Source: Obesumbacterium proteus
GTDB taxonomy: Bacteria > Pseudomonadota > Gammaproteobacteria > Enterobacterales > Enterobacteriaceae
Reading direction: 5' to 3'
NCBI RefSeq assembly: GCF_001586165.1
Contig: NZ_CP014608.1
Location: forward strand, 2,170,001-2,234,000
Length of the DNA: 64,000 nucleotides
The position numbers were made by a program, and so were the translations under genes. Below the pieces are notes generated by a model. It was not told the DNA's origin. It did not search any database and worked only from the letters and a program-made list of their open reading frames with translations. This document shows, piece by piece, positions 36,561 through 45,902 of this stretch; within the stretch, counting starts at the first letter, position 1, and the number at the start of each line of letters is the position of its first letter.

Positions 36561-37252
36561 TGCGCCTGTACGCTTCTGGCACCTCGGTACGTGGTCCCGC
36601 ACACCAACAGGATGATGAACCCAATCAGGATGCTGTAGGGATTTACGGTCTGCGTGGTGGCTGGTGTATTGCCGTTGCTGACGGGTTGGGTAGCCGATCA
36701 AAAAGTCATTTGGGTTCCCGTAAGGCAGTCAATCTGCTGCGGCAGATCATGCGCGGTGCGGAGATGCTGGTCGCTGCCGAAGTGACTCCAGCGTTACGTG
36801 AAGCTTGGCTAAACCACTTTGGTACTGACTATCACGATTACGAAACTACCTGTTTGTGGGCCTGTGTCGAGGCGTCGGGCCATGGCGTGATCGGACAGGT
36901 AGGCGATGGCCTGCTGCTGGTCAGAAGTGCTGGGGTGTTCAACGTAATGAGCACACCACGACGGGGTTACAGCAATCACACTGAGACTCTGGCACAGCGT
37001 GCACATTTAGATAGTTGCAGTGCCAGAGTGGCATTAACCCAACCCGGAGATGGCGTACTGATGATGACCGACGGTATCGCTGATGACCTTATCCCGGATC
37101 AGCTGGAGTCATTCTTTAATGCTATCTACCAACGGATACGGCAATGCAGCAAGCGTCGTACACGTCGCTGGTTAACACAGGAACTTAACGGCTGGTCGAC
37201 TCCAAATCATGGTGACGACAAGAGCCTCGCTGGAATTTTCAGGATGGACTGA
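36560..37252 (+). CDS. PP2C-family serine/threonine phosphatase
   Basis: A 230-residue PP2C with the metal-binding motifs in place: NQDAVGIY near residue 23, AVADGLGSRSKSHLGS near 37, MMTDGIADDL near 173 and HGDDKSLAGIF at the C-terminus. It should reverse phosphorylation by the downstream kinase. It is translationally coupled to the vWA gene and ends 4 bp before the kinase start. Confidence 0.88.
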   Translation: MRLYASGTSVRGPAHQQDDEPNQDAVGIYGLRGGWCIAVADGLGSRSKSHLGSRKAVNLLRQIMRGAEMLVAAEVTPALREAWLNHFGTDYHDYETTCLWACVEASGHGVIGQVGDGLLLVRSAGVFNVMSTPRRGYSNHTETLAQRAHLDSCSARVALTQPGDGVLMMTDGIADDLIPDQLESFFNAIYQRIRQCSKRRTRRWLTQELNGWSTPNHGDDKSLAGIFRMD

Positions 37253-37256
37253 CCAC

Positions 37257-38654
37257 ATGACATCAATAGTAAAAACGCAACCAAAACGCGTGGTGAAGGA
37301 TACCAGGGGATCAAGTTACGAGCTGACAGAGGTAATTAACCGTGGTGGACAAGGCATTGTTTACCGGACGACCTATCCGCAAACCCTGGTGAAAGGTTTT
37401 ACTAATCAGGACCCACAGGAACGCCAGCGCTGGCGCAACCATATTACATGGCTGCTCAGCCAGGATCTTAGCGACCTCAAACTTGCACGTCCATTAATAC
37501 TTCTGGCGGAGCCTCGCTTTGGTTACGTAATGGAGCTGATGGATGGCCTGGTTCCATTGGATAGCCTGTTGAACAGCTTTATAAACGCAGGGGAGGAGTC
37601 TCTGGCGGATTATCTGCGTCAGGGAGGACTCCGTCGGCGGATTCGTATCCTTTGCCAGCTGGCACGCACACTCAATCAGCTTCACGCACGCGGCATGTTG
37701 TATGGTGATCTCTCCCCCAGCAATATTTTTGTTTCAGACGATCCAAGACACGCGGAGACCTGGCTTATCGACTGCGATAACATCAGCCTGACAGCCCATC
37801 ACAATCTGACTCTGCATACCGTGGACTATGGTGCTCCCGAAGTGGTCAGGGGAGAATCGTTACTGTCCAGCCTGACCGATGTATGGAGCTTCGCCGTCAT
37901 TGCCTGGCAACTGCTGACTCATAACCATCCGTTTAAAGGGGAACTGGTCAGTAATGGTCCTCCTGAGATGGAAGAAGCTGCCATGCGCGGTGAATACCCG
38001 TGGATCAATGACGCACAGGATGACGCGAATCACTGCTTCGTCAATCTGCCACCGGAGCTGATTGCACATAGTGCACTGCCAACTCTCTTCGCTCGCTGCT
38101 TTGAACAGGGAAGGTTTGAACCTCATGAGCGTCCGGGTATGGCTGAATGGCTTGAGGCGCTGAGTGCTGTGGATGAGCGTCTGTTTACCTGTGACAGCTG
38201 TGGGGGAAGCACGCTCCTGGCAGAGGAAGCAGAAAGCGCGAACGATGCCGTTTGCTTTTACTGTGACAGTCCCGCCGACCGCCTCCTGGTCCGGTTTAGT
38301 GAATATGTGACTGAGCAACAAGACGGCTCGAATCCAGACACCAAAACCTTGATTGCCACAGGGCGAAATGTATGGCTGCAGCCAGGTCACCGTGTTGAGT
38401 TAAAGCGCCTGTTGCCAAGTTTTATCTATGACCACTGGCCATCAGATCATCTGCAGATTGATTACACCGCCCGCGGGATTGGGATCCATCCGTTGCTTGG
38501 CGGAGAGCTATACCTACAACGCGGTGAAACTATCAAACCACTGCGGGGGTTTCAGGGACTCAAAAACGAGCTGCGCGGAACAGGTGGGGAGCCTTGGCAG
38601 ATCCATATCGGCGATCCTGGCCAGTCGCATGTAATCTGGCAGTTCACGTGGTGA
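37257..38654 (+). CDS. Serine/threonine protein kinase with zinc ribbon and C-terminal beta domain
   Basis: A 465-residue Hanks-type kinase: glycine loop NRGGQGIVYR, putative ATP lysine in LVKGF, catalytic loop YGDLSPSNIF (HRD changed to YGD, catalytic Asp and Asn kept) and IDCDN in place of DFG (metal Asp kept). Residues about 311-335 form a CxxC...CxxC zinc ribbon (CDSCGG, CFYCDS), followed by a beta-rich domain of about 120 residues that could be FHA- or OB-like. The YGD and DCD variants recur in TerY-P kinases as I recall them. ATG 37257 is preferred to 37209, which overlaps the phosphatase. Confidence 0.86.
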   Translation: MTSIVKTQPKRVVKDTRGSSYELTEVINRGGQGIVYRTTYPQTLVKGFTNQDPQERQRWRNHITWLLSQDLSDLKLARPLILLAEPRFGYVMELMDGLVPLDSLLNSFINAGEESLADYLRQGGLRRRIRILCQLARTLNQLHARGMLYGDLSPSNIFVSDDPRHAETWLIDCDNISLTAHHNLTLHTVDYGAPEVVRGESLLSSLTDVWSFAVIAWQLLTHNHPFKGELVSNGPPEMEEAAMRGEYPWINDAQDDANHCFVNLPPELIAHSALPTLFARCFEQGRFEPHERPGMAEWLEALSAVDERLFTCDSCGGSTLLAEEAESANDAVCFYCDSPADRLLVRFSEYVTEQQDGSNPDTKTLIATGRNVWLQPGHRVELKRLLPSFIYDHWPSDHLQIDYTARGIGIHPLLGGELYLQRGETIKPLRGFQGLKNELRGTGGEPWQIHIGDPGQSHVIWQFTW

Positions 38655-38660
38655 CAATAT

Positions 38661-41600
38661 ATGAAAATTAACGAATTTCCACTGATGTCCAAAGATATTC
38701 TGCTGCTGGAAACGGATAAAGGAACCACCGGGTTCCGGCCAAAGCAAGCTATCACCTTTCAGGCGTATGGTGAGAATTGGCTGGCGGTACAGGGGGATCA
38801 TTGCGTAAGTGTCCAGTGCTCCCCTGGTGATCACGAACTCTTTAGCCGTCTGGTGATGAGGGATCAGGTTCGTTGGTTGCTGACCAGTAAAGCGGAAAAA
38901 CAGTTGCGGGTTCAATATTGCACGCCTGTTGAAGTCACACCAATGCAGCTCGAGTTGGGAATTGATGAGCGAATTGCGGAAGACCTTTTCGCGAAAAAAC
39001 AGATCAATAACAACGATATTGAGCTTGCCTGCCGCTGGTTTGAAGAGACTTTTATTGTCCATAGCGAGTCAGAAAGTGACTGGTTAACGGTTGGCCGTTT
39101 TAGCAATCATGCAGCCAAAGGTGGTTTTCAGCTATTGGGAAACGGCTGGCGTGCGGATGTTGAGCGCAACCCGGACCACGGCTTTCTTATCAGACGTATT
39201 ACTGGTCATTTAAGCCATGATACAGGCTTCTCGTTGCTGGTTGGACACTTCGCCTTCCGGGATATGTCAGTTGCTGCGGTGCTGAATAGTGCAACCCAGC
39301 AGGCAATGCTCGATGCCGCACTGCGAGACAGTGCCAGCTACCTTGAGCTCTGGAATCTCTACAACGATAAAGAGTGGCAGAGCGAGTTGAAAAAGGCCGA
39401 AACGCTGGGTGTTCTGCGCTTTGTTGCGTGCGAGGGCACCGAAGCTGGCCGGGAAAATGTCTGGCATCTGACTCCCCGAACTCCTGAAGAATACAGAGAA
39501 TTTCGCCAGCGCTGGCGCGCGCTCGATCTGCCCGCAGGCACTCAGGTTGACCTGGGCGCTGAAACTCCCGACTGGGCAGAAGAACTCAGTACCGAAGAGG
39601 ATACGGTACTGAAAACGCCGCGCGGGAAGATCGAGTTCGCTGATGAATATGTGGTCTTTACTTCAGCCTCGAATCGCCGAGACGTGCGCCCCGCAAAGCC
39701 TGAAGGATGGCTCTACCTCTCGTTGGCAGGATATCGCACAGTCGGCAAACGTCGCCTGGCGGCAAAACGTGCCATTGATTCCGGTAAACGCATGCCACAG
39801 TTGAAGTGGCTGCTGGAAGGGGTCGTTGTTCCTGCTGCTCGGCGTCGCAACATCCAGGGGATGACACCCTACGCCCGCGAAATCTTTAAGGGTGGCAAAC
39901 CAACGGGCAACCAGGAACTGGCTGTGTTTACCGCTCTGAACACACCCGACATTGCTATCGTAATTGGCCCGCCCGGAACAGGGAAAACCCAGGTGATCGC
40001 TGCGCTACAGCGACGTCTGGCGGAAGAGGCCCAGGAAAAGAATATTGCTGCTCAGGTTTTAATCAGCAGTTTTCAGCATGATGCCGTCGATAACGCGCTG
40101 GACCGCAGTGACGTTTTCGGTCTGCCTGCATCACGTGTGGGCGGGCGTCGTGCTTCAGTAGAAGACGAGTCACCACTGGATCCCTGGTTGTCTCGCCACG
40201 CCAGTCATCTGCAGGAGAAAATTGCTGACCAGTATCAACGCTACCCGGAGTTGAAAACAATTGCCGACCTCACTTCCCGGCTTGCCCTGCAGCGATTGGC
40301 AAACGACCTGCCTCAACAACGGGCAGAGGCTTTTTCGCATATTTATCAGGACGTCAATTCCCTGGCAGAGAAAGGGCTGGTCACGGACTCCCGGCTTGAG
40401 ATACGTCTGCAGGACTATATTAAGCATCTGAAACAGGATGGTGTTGCTGAGGTCAGTACGGTGATGAATGTAGCAGTATTGCGCCGCATTCGCGCGTTAC
40501 GGACCACTCAGACTGCTTTCTCAGATGATGGTGCCGATCGTGCCTGGGATTTGCTGCGATGGTTGAAGCGGAATGTTCCTGACATCGACGCTGAGCTGAC
40601 CTCGGTATTGGAAATAGCTGCCGATGCCAGAGAAGTTCCTGTGGCACTCGTCGAGTGCCAGCAACAGCTGCTGGAGCGTTTTCTGCCCGATTATCGACCT
40701 CCGGCCCTCAAAAATAAGATCGATGATGAAGGACTGGCTCTACTGAATGACCTCGACAAGCATCTTTCCGACTTGATGCATCGGCGTAAGCAGGGTGTGG
40801 CATGGGTGCTTGAACAAATGGCCGATACGCTGGAGATGGACCGCCGTGCCGCACAGGAGGTGGTGGATGAATACGCCATGGTGGTGGGAGCGACCTGCCA
40901 GCAGGCCGCCGGGCAACAGATGGCCAGCCTCAAGTCGGTTTCAGGAGTCAAGAGCAGTGACATTGAGTTCGATACCGTAGTCGTTGACGAGGCTGCACGC
41001 GCCAACCCTCTTGACCTGTTTGTGCCTATGTCGATGGCCACGCGGAGAATTATTCTGGTCGGCGACGACCGCCAGCTTCCGCATATGCTGGAACCGGATA
41101 TTGAAGGCCAGTTACAGGAGGAGCATCAGCTTACGGCACTGCAACTGGCTGCCTTTCGTTCAAGTCTTTTTGAGCGCATGAGGCTAAAGCTACTGGACCT
41201 GCAAAAGAAAGATAATTTACAGAGGGTTGTGATGCTTGATAAGCAGTTCCGCATGCATCCACTGCTGGGAGATTTCATCAGCCAGCAGTTTTATGAAAAA
41301 GAAGGGCTGGGGAGAGTGGAACCAGGCCGTAGCGCAGAGGAATTTGTCTTTGACGAAGGTTTCCTGAGAGCGCTGGGGCCACTGGCGTCGGCCTATCGTG
41401 ACAAGGTCTGCCAGTGGATCGACCTGCCCGCTTCTGCTGGGCTGGCAGAAAAATCAGGAACCAGCCGTATCCGCACCATTGAAGCGGAGCGTATTGCTCA
41501 AGAGGTGGCACAGTTACTGAAAGCCGGAGGAGAAACCCTCTCTGTTGGGGTAATTACTTTCTATGCCGCACAACGAGAACTGATTATGGAAAAGTTATCC

Positions 41601-42035
41601 GAAATCAGGCTGGAAGGCGTGCCACTGATGGAAAAACGTAACGGAACCTATGAACCGCATGAAAACTTTCGCTGGGTGCGCAAGTACCGTGCTGACGGTT
41701 CGTTCAGCCAGGAAGAGCGGTTACGAGTAGGTTCGGTGGATGCCTTCCAGGGTAAAGAGTTCGATGTTGTACTGCTATCCTGCGTGCGCACCTGGCGTCA
41801 GCCGAGGTCCTCATCTGCCGCCGATGATGCAGCTGCCAGGGAACAAATGCTTAATGAACTGTTCGGTTTCCTGCGTCTGCCTAACCGCATGAACGTCGCC
41901 ATGAGCCGACAACGACAGATGCTGCTTTGCTTCGGCGATGCAGCACTGGCCACCGCTCCCGAAGCCCTGGAAGCCGCGCCAGCACTGGCAGCATTTCATA
42001 CCTTATGCGGAGGCGTTCATGGCACTCTTCGCTGA
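38661..42035 (+). CDS. Superfamily 1 helicase (UPF1/Dna2-like)
   Basis: A 1124-residue protein. The N-terminal 400 residues have no motif I recognise. The helicase core has Walker A GPPGTGKTQVI (about 437), Walker B VVVDEAARANPLDLF (about 773), motif III VGDDRQLPHML, KQFRMHPLLGDFISQ (about 860) and motif V/VI DAFQGKEFDVVLLS (about 1027) with NVAMSRQRQ near the end. UPF1/Dna2-like enzymes unwind or translocate on single-stranded DNA or RNA, and relatives occur in many defence systems. It begins 6 bp after the kinase stop and overlaps the next gene by 17 bp. Confidence 0.9.
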   Translation: MKINEFPLMSKDILLLETDKGTTGFRPKQAITFQAYGENWLAVQGDHCVSVQCSPGDHELFSRLVMRDQVRWLLTSKAEKQLRVQYCTPVEVTPMQLELGIDERIAEDLFAKKQINNNDIELACRWFEETFIVHSESESDWLTVGRFSNHAAKGGFQLLGNGWRADVERNPDHGFLIRRITGHLSHDTGFSLLVGHFAFRDMSVAAVLNSATQQAMLDAALRDSASYLELWNLYNDKEWQSELKKAETLGVLRFVACEGTEAGRENVWHLTPRTPEEYREFRQRWRALDLPAGTQVDLGAETPDWAEELSTEEDTVLKTPRGKIEFADEYVVFTSASNRRDVRPAKPEGWLYLSLAGYRTVGKRRLAAKRAIDSGKRMPQLKWLLEGVVVPAARRRNIQGMTPYAREIFKGGKPTGNQELAVFTALNTPDIAIVIGPPGTGKTQVIAALQRRLAEEAQEKNIAAQVLISSFQHDAVDNALDRSDVFGLPASRVGGRRASVEDESPLDPWLSRHASHLQEKIADQYQRYPELKTIADLTSRLALQRLANDLPQQRAEAFSHIYQDVNSLAEKGLVTDSRLEIRLQDYIKHLKQDGVAEVSTVMNVAVLRRIRALRTTQTAFSDDGADRAWDLLRWLKRNVPDIDAELTSVLEIAADAREVPVALVECQQQLLERFLPDYRPPALKNKIDDEGLALLNDLDKHLSDLMHRRKQGVAWVLEQMADTLEMDRRAAQEVVDEYAMVVGATCQQAAGQQMASLKSVSGVKSSDIEFDTVVVDEAARANPLDLFVPMSMATRRIILVGDDRQLPHMLEPDIEGQLQEEHQLTALQLAAFRSSLFERMRLKLLDLQKKDNLQRVVMLDKQFRMHPLLGDFISQQFYEKEGLGRVEPGRSAEEFVFDEGFLRALGPLASAYRDKVCQWIDLPASAGLAEKSGTSRIRTIEAERIAQEVAQLLKAGGETLSVGVITFYAAQRELIMEKLSEIRLEGVPLMEKRNGTYEPHENFRWVRKYRADGSFSQEERLRVGSVDAFQGKEFDVVLLSCVRTWRQPRSSSAADDAAAREQMLNELFGFLRLPNRMNVAMSRQRQMLLCFGDAALATAPEALEAAPALAAFHTLCGGVHGTLR

Positions 42036-43497
42036 AACAGGTATTTATATTCAATCTGCCCCACGGCCGCAGGGTGAAGCGCGCCCGATACTCTGGCCAG
42101 TCAGGATACATAGGGTGCTCTACCCGGAAAGCTATCAGGCTCAGATCAATGTCTTCCAACGCGCAATTCTCGGATTGGTACGAGCGCGCGTCGTACGTCC
42201 GACCGAACTGGCAGAACTGACCGGTCTGCACCCTAAACTTATTACGCTTATCCTGGCACAAAGCGTCAGTAATGGCTGGCTTGAGTCCGGTGAAGATACC
42301 CTCACTTCAGCGGGTCAGCGGTTGCTGGATGATGAGGATGACGGTATTGGCAAACAAAAATCAGGCTATGTATTGCAGGATGCTGTAAGCGGAAAGTTCT
42401 GGCCGCGTCTGGTCAGCACATTGAAGCAAATCGAACCGGTCAATCCTCTGGATAAATATCCGCAATTTATACTGACCAGGAAAACAGGAGCGACACTGCG
42501 ACCTTTCCTGATGAATGCCAGCCGATCGCCACTGCCGCCTCTGGAACGCAAAGAACTGAAGCGTGCCTGGCGTGACTATCGTGACGACTATCGTGCCAGT
42601 CAGCAACTGGGCGTCAGCCGTTTGCCGCCACACATTAACCTGCACGGTCTGCAGCAGCTAGAGGAACCACCGCAGTGCGCACGAATACTGGTGTGGATCA
42701 CCACTGATCGAGAGAGTGGACAGCTATGGAGTGCCGCGGACCCATTTGCTCTGCGCAGTAACGCATGGTGGCTGGACCTGCCTTCAATCGTGGAAAGTGA
42801 CTCCCGGTTGCAAAAGATACTGGAACCGCTGGTTGTGGTGCCACGCGCCGCAGAACAAACCTACCAGCAGTGGCTTGAGGCTATCGCGCACGAAACTGAT
42901 TTTAAGATGATGAGTCAATACCCTTGGGCCGAACGTTTACCGGATGTGAAACGTTATTTGGTGGCGCTATTGGTACATAGAGGGAGGATCGAGCAGGGTG
43001 ATAACGGTCAAAGTGAGCTGGATGCCGCACTGAACGAGTGCCAGAAGCTGCTGGAGGTTGTTATGCAGTGGCTGATTCGTCGTCATCCAGCCAACGCGGA
43101 ATTATTACCCAAGGGCCGCCTGGATAAAATTAATACGGCCAACTTGCTCAAGGATATGAAAATACCAGCATTTACCCCATCAGTTATTGATGGCCTATCT
43201 GGCCAGATAATACGTCAGGTGCGCTACGCATGTAGCAACCCATCCGGCTCATTGAAGGCACTACTTTTTGCAGCGGCTGTCGGTGCGAACCAGGATCCAC
43301 AGCACCCATTTTGGTCACTGGATGACTCAGCGTTACAACTGCCAATGCTGCTGCAACTGGCGGATCGTCGCAACAAGAGTAGTCATGGACAGAGTAAATA
43401 TCTTGATAAGCCGGTACAGGAACTCACTCAGCAGATGGTTGAGGAAAGTATCAGTTATGCATTGAGTTTTACCGAACGTTTTAAGGAATGGATGTAA
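42019..43497 (+). CDS. Winged-helix protein with C-terminal HEPN-like motif, possible RNase effector
   Basis: I do not recognise a named family for this 492-residue protein. Residues about 35-95 look like a winged helix (RPTELAELTGLHPKLITLIL). The C-terminal 60 residues are helical and contain ADRRNKSSHGQS near residue 451; RNKSSH fits the R-phi-X3-H signature of HEPN ribonucleases. This is seen directly; nuclease activity is inference. The frame is open from 41938, but ATG 42019 has a GGAGG site and limits overlap with the helicase to 17 bp. The stop codon overlaps the start of the next gene (TAATG). Confidence 0.7.
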   Translation: MALFAETGIYIQSAPRPQGEARPILWPVRIHRVLYPESYQAQINVFQRAILGLVRARVVRPTELAELTGLHPKLITLILAQSVSNGWLESGEDTLTSAGQRLLDDEDDGIGKQKSGYVLQDAVSGKFWPRLVSTLKQIEPVNPLDKYPQFILTRKTGATLRPFLMNASRSPLPPLERKELKRAWRDYRDDYRASQQLGVSRLPPHINLHGLQQLEEPPQCARILVWITTDRESGQLWSAADPFALRSNAWWLDLPSIVESDSRLQKILEPLVVVPRAAEQTYQQWLEAIAHETDFKMMSQYPWAERLPDVKRYLVALLVHRGRIEQGDNGQSELDAALNECQKLLEVVMQWLIRRHPANAELLPKGRLDKINTANLLKDMKIPAFTPSVIDGLSGQIIRQVRYACSNPSGSLKALLFAAAVGANQDPQHPFWSLDDSALQLPMLLQLADRRNKSSHGQSKYLDKPVQELTQQMVEESISYALSFTERFKEWM

Positions 43498-45902
43498 TGT
43501 CAAAACGAGCACAACAGAAGTATACCTCACCTATTCCCAAGCAGAGAAATGGCTCTGCTGCGGCATCTGCCATCACCACACTTCAGAGGTCTGCAATGAC
43601 AACCGAGTCGCAGATTATTGCCGCAGCCCATCACACAGCTCAGAGTGAAAAGCTTCCAAAAGATATCGATTTTGATGTGACATGGCTGGAACGTATCAGT
43701 CAACGTCTTCAGCAGGAAGGAGATGATCAATTTGTCTCCTGGCTTCAGACATTTACTCTTTTCTGCCAGAAACTGGCGCAAAGGGATGAAGAGACGCAAG
43801 CAGCAGCACAGCGTATTCAACAGCTGGAGCTGACGCTGGAGGAGCAAAGCGAAAAGTTAGAACAGGACCGTGTTGAACATGACATTCAAGCTCGGGAACT
43901 GGCGGAAAAGAAAGCCGGGATCGTGAGCAAAGAACGAGAGCTGAATGAACGTGAGCTCAACGCCAAAGCGGGCTTCAGCGAGCAGAATGCAGCATCGCTG
44001 CGAAACCTGACCCAGAGGCAGCAGTTACTCGACCAGCAGCATCAGGAGGATATTCAACAGCTCATCACACAAAAGCAGGGGTTAATGCGGGAAATATCGC
44101 AGGCCATTGTCCAGTTGACCCAGTTACAAATCCAGCAAAGCGACGCGGAGGCACAGCGCAGCTTGTCACTGGACCAGCGCGAAGAAGACATCATCAGGAA
44201 AGAGGAGGATCTGAAGCGCGCCAGCCGTCGTCTGGAACGAGACGAGCGGTCTGTAGAGGCGGAGAGACAGGCGCTGAACGAATGTTTGGCTGAAGCAATG
44301 CAAACAGAACGCCTTGAGTTTGAAAAGAAGCTGGATCAGAAAGAGCGTCAGTTCGACAAAGCTCAGGAACGGGTGCAAAACCTCAGTGAACGCCTCATGG
44401 AATGGGAGGAACTTGATCAGGCGCTCAATGGCCAATCCGCTTCGCAAATGCTGAATGAGCTGGATAAGTTACGCGATGAAAACCGCGAACTTAAAAGTCA
44501 GTTCGCGCACACTAACCTAGCAGAGCTGGAGCGCGAGAACAAATCTCTGGCCAACAGCAAAAGCGCTCTTAAAAATCAGCTGGAAAATCTGCTTGCAGAG
44601 ATGGACAAGCTACAACGCGAGGTGGATCTTCAGCGAGTGGCTGCGACCCAGCTTGAGACAGTGGCACGGGAGAAGCGGCTTCTTGAGCAGCAGAAACATC
44701 TGCTTGGTCACCAGATTGATGAGATTGAAGCTCGTATTGGCAAGCTGACCGATGCCAGCAAAACCCAGACGCCGTTCCCTGCCATGTCACAAATGGACGA
44801 GAAGAATGGGCTCAACGCAAAACGTGATCATCGAGAGGTCGGTGACCTGAAAAATTTTGCCAGTGAGCTTCAGCAGCGTATTGCTCAGGCGGAAGAGAGC
44901 GTGCAGCTATTCTATCCACTGGAAAGTATCCAGCTGCTGCTTGGTGGTCTGGCGATGAGCCAACTGCACCTGTTCCAAGGGATCAGCGGGACCGGAAAAA
45001 CCAGCCTCGCCAAGGCCTTTGCAAAAGCGATGGGGGGATTTTGTACCGATATTTCGGTGCAGGCTGGCTGGCGTGACCGCGACGATCTTCTAGGCCACTA
45101 TAATGCCTTCGAGCGGCGCTATTACGAGAAAGACTGCCTTCAGGCACTCTACCGTGCTCAAACACCGTACTGGCAGGACACCTGTAATGTCATTCTTCTC
45201 GATGAGATGAATCTTTCTCGACCGGAGCAGTATTTTGCTGAGTTTCTCTCGGCCCTGGAGAAGAACAGCCACGCTGATCGAAAAATTGCCCTTACCGAAA
45301 CAGCTTTACTCAATGCCCCGGAACGGCTCGTTGAAGGACGCCATATTCTGGTACCAGGTAACCTGTGGTTTATTGGCACCGCCAACCATGATGAAACCAC
45401 AAATGAGCTGGCCGACAAAACCTACGATCGTGCCCATGTGATGACACTACCGAAGCACGACACTCGCTTTCCTGTCAGGGAGATGGAGAAAACCAGCTAT
45501 TCGTGGCGGTCACTGCATGAAGCCTTTGCTAAAGCAAAAACGCAACATGCGGAAACGGTCAGGAACATGCTGGAGCAACTGTCCGGTCATGAATTTACTC
45601 ACCTGCTGGAAACAGATTTTGGCATCGGCTGGGGCAACCGTTTTGACAAGCAGGCGATGGATTTCATCCCGGTGACGATGGCCTCCGGGGCAGAAGCTGG
45701 GCGCGCGCTCGATCATCTGCTGGCGACCCGTATTATGCGCTCAGGTAAGGTTACCGGGCGCTATAATATTGGCTTGGAATCGGTCACACGACTCAAAGAA
45801 GAACTTGAATTTTTCTGGATTCAGGTCGGTCTGCAAGGCGATCCGGTTGAATCTATGGCATTGCTGGAGGCAGATATCCGCCGTCTGTCAGGTGCGCGCT
45901 GA
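43497..45902 (+). CDS. Coiled-coil McrB-like AAA+ ATPase
   Basis: An 801-residue protein. Residues about 80-420 are a long charged coiled coil (e.g. RIQQLELTLEEQSEKLEQDR). The C-terminal AAA+ domain has Walker A GISGTGKTSLAKAFA (about 494), Walker B NVILLDEMNLSRPEQYFAEF (about 562) and sensor FIGTANHDETT, the pattern of McrB-type motors. McrB proteins translocate DNA and drive a partner nuclease. ATG 43497 overlaps the upstream TAA; a start at 43488 is possible. It ends on the base where the next gene starts. Confidence 0.85.
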   Translation: MSKRAQQKYTSPIPKQRNGSAAASAITTLQRSAMTTESQIIAAAHHTAQSEKLPKDIDFDVTWLERISQRLQQEGDDQFVSWLQTFTLFCQKLAQRDEETQAAAQRIQQLELTLEEQSEKLEQDRVEHDIQARELAEKKAGIVSKERELNERELNAKAGFSEQNAASLRNLTQRQQLLDQQHQEDIQQLITQKQGLMREISQAIVQLTQLQIQQSDAEAQRSLSLDQREEDIIRKEEDLKRASRRLERDERSVEAERQALNECLAEAMQTERLEFEKKLDQKERQFDKAQERVQNLSERLMEWEELDQALNGQSASQMLNELDKLRDENRELKSQFAHTNLAELERENKSLANSKSALKNQLENLLAEMDKLQREVDLQRVAATQLETVAREKRLLEQQKHLLGHQIDEIEARIGKLTDASKTQTPFPAMSQMDEKNGLNAKRDHREVGDLKNFASELQQRIAQAEESVQLFYPLESIQLLLGGLAMSQLHLFQGISGTGKTSLAKAFAKAMGGFCTDISVQAGWRDRDDLLGHYNAFERRYYEKDCLQALYRAQTPYWQDTCNVILLDEMNLSRPEQYFAEFLSALEKNSHADRKIALTETALLNAPERLVEGRHILVPGNLWFIGTANHDETTNELADKTYDRAHVMTLPKHDTRFPVREMEKTSYSWRSLHEAFAKAKTQHAETVRNMLEQLSGHEFTHLLETDFGIGWGNRFDKQAMDFIPVTMASGAEAGRALDHLLATRIMRSGKVTGRYNIGLESVTRLKEELEFFWIQVGLQGDPVESMALLEADIRRLSGAR

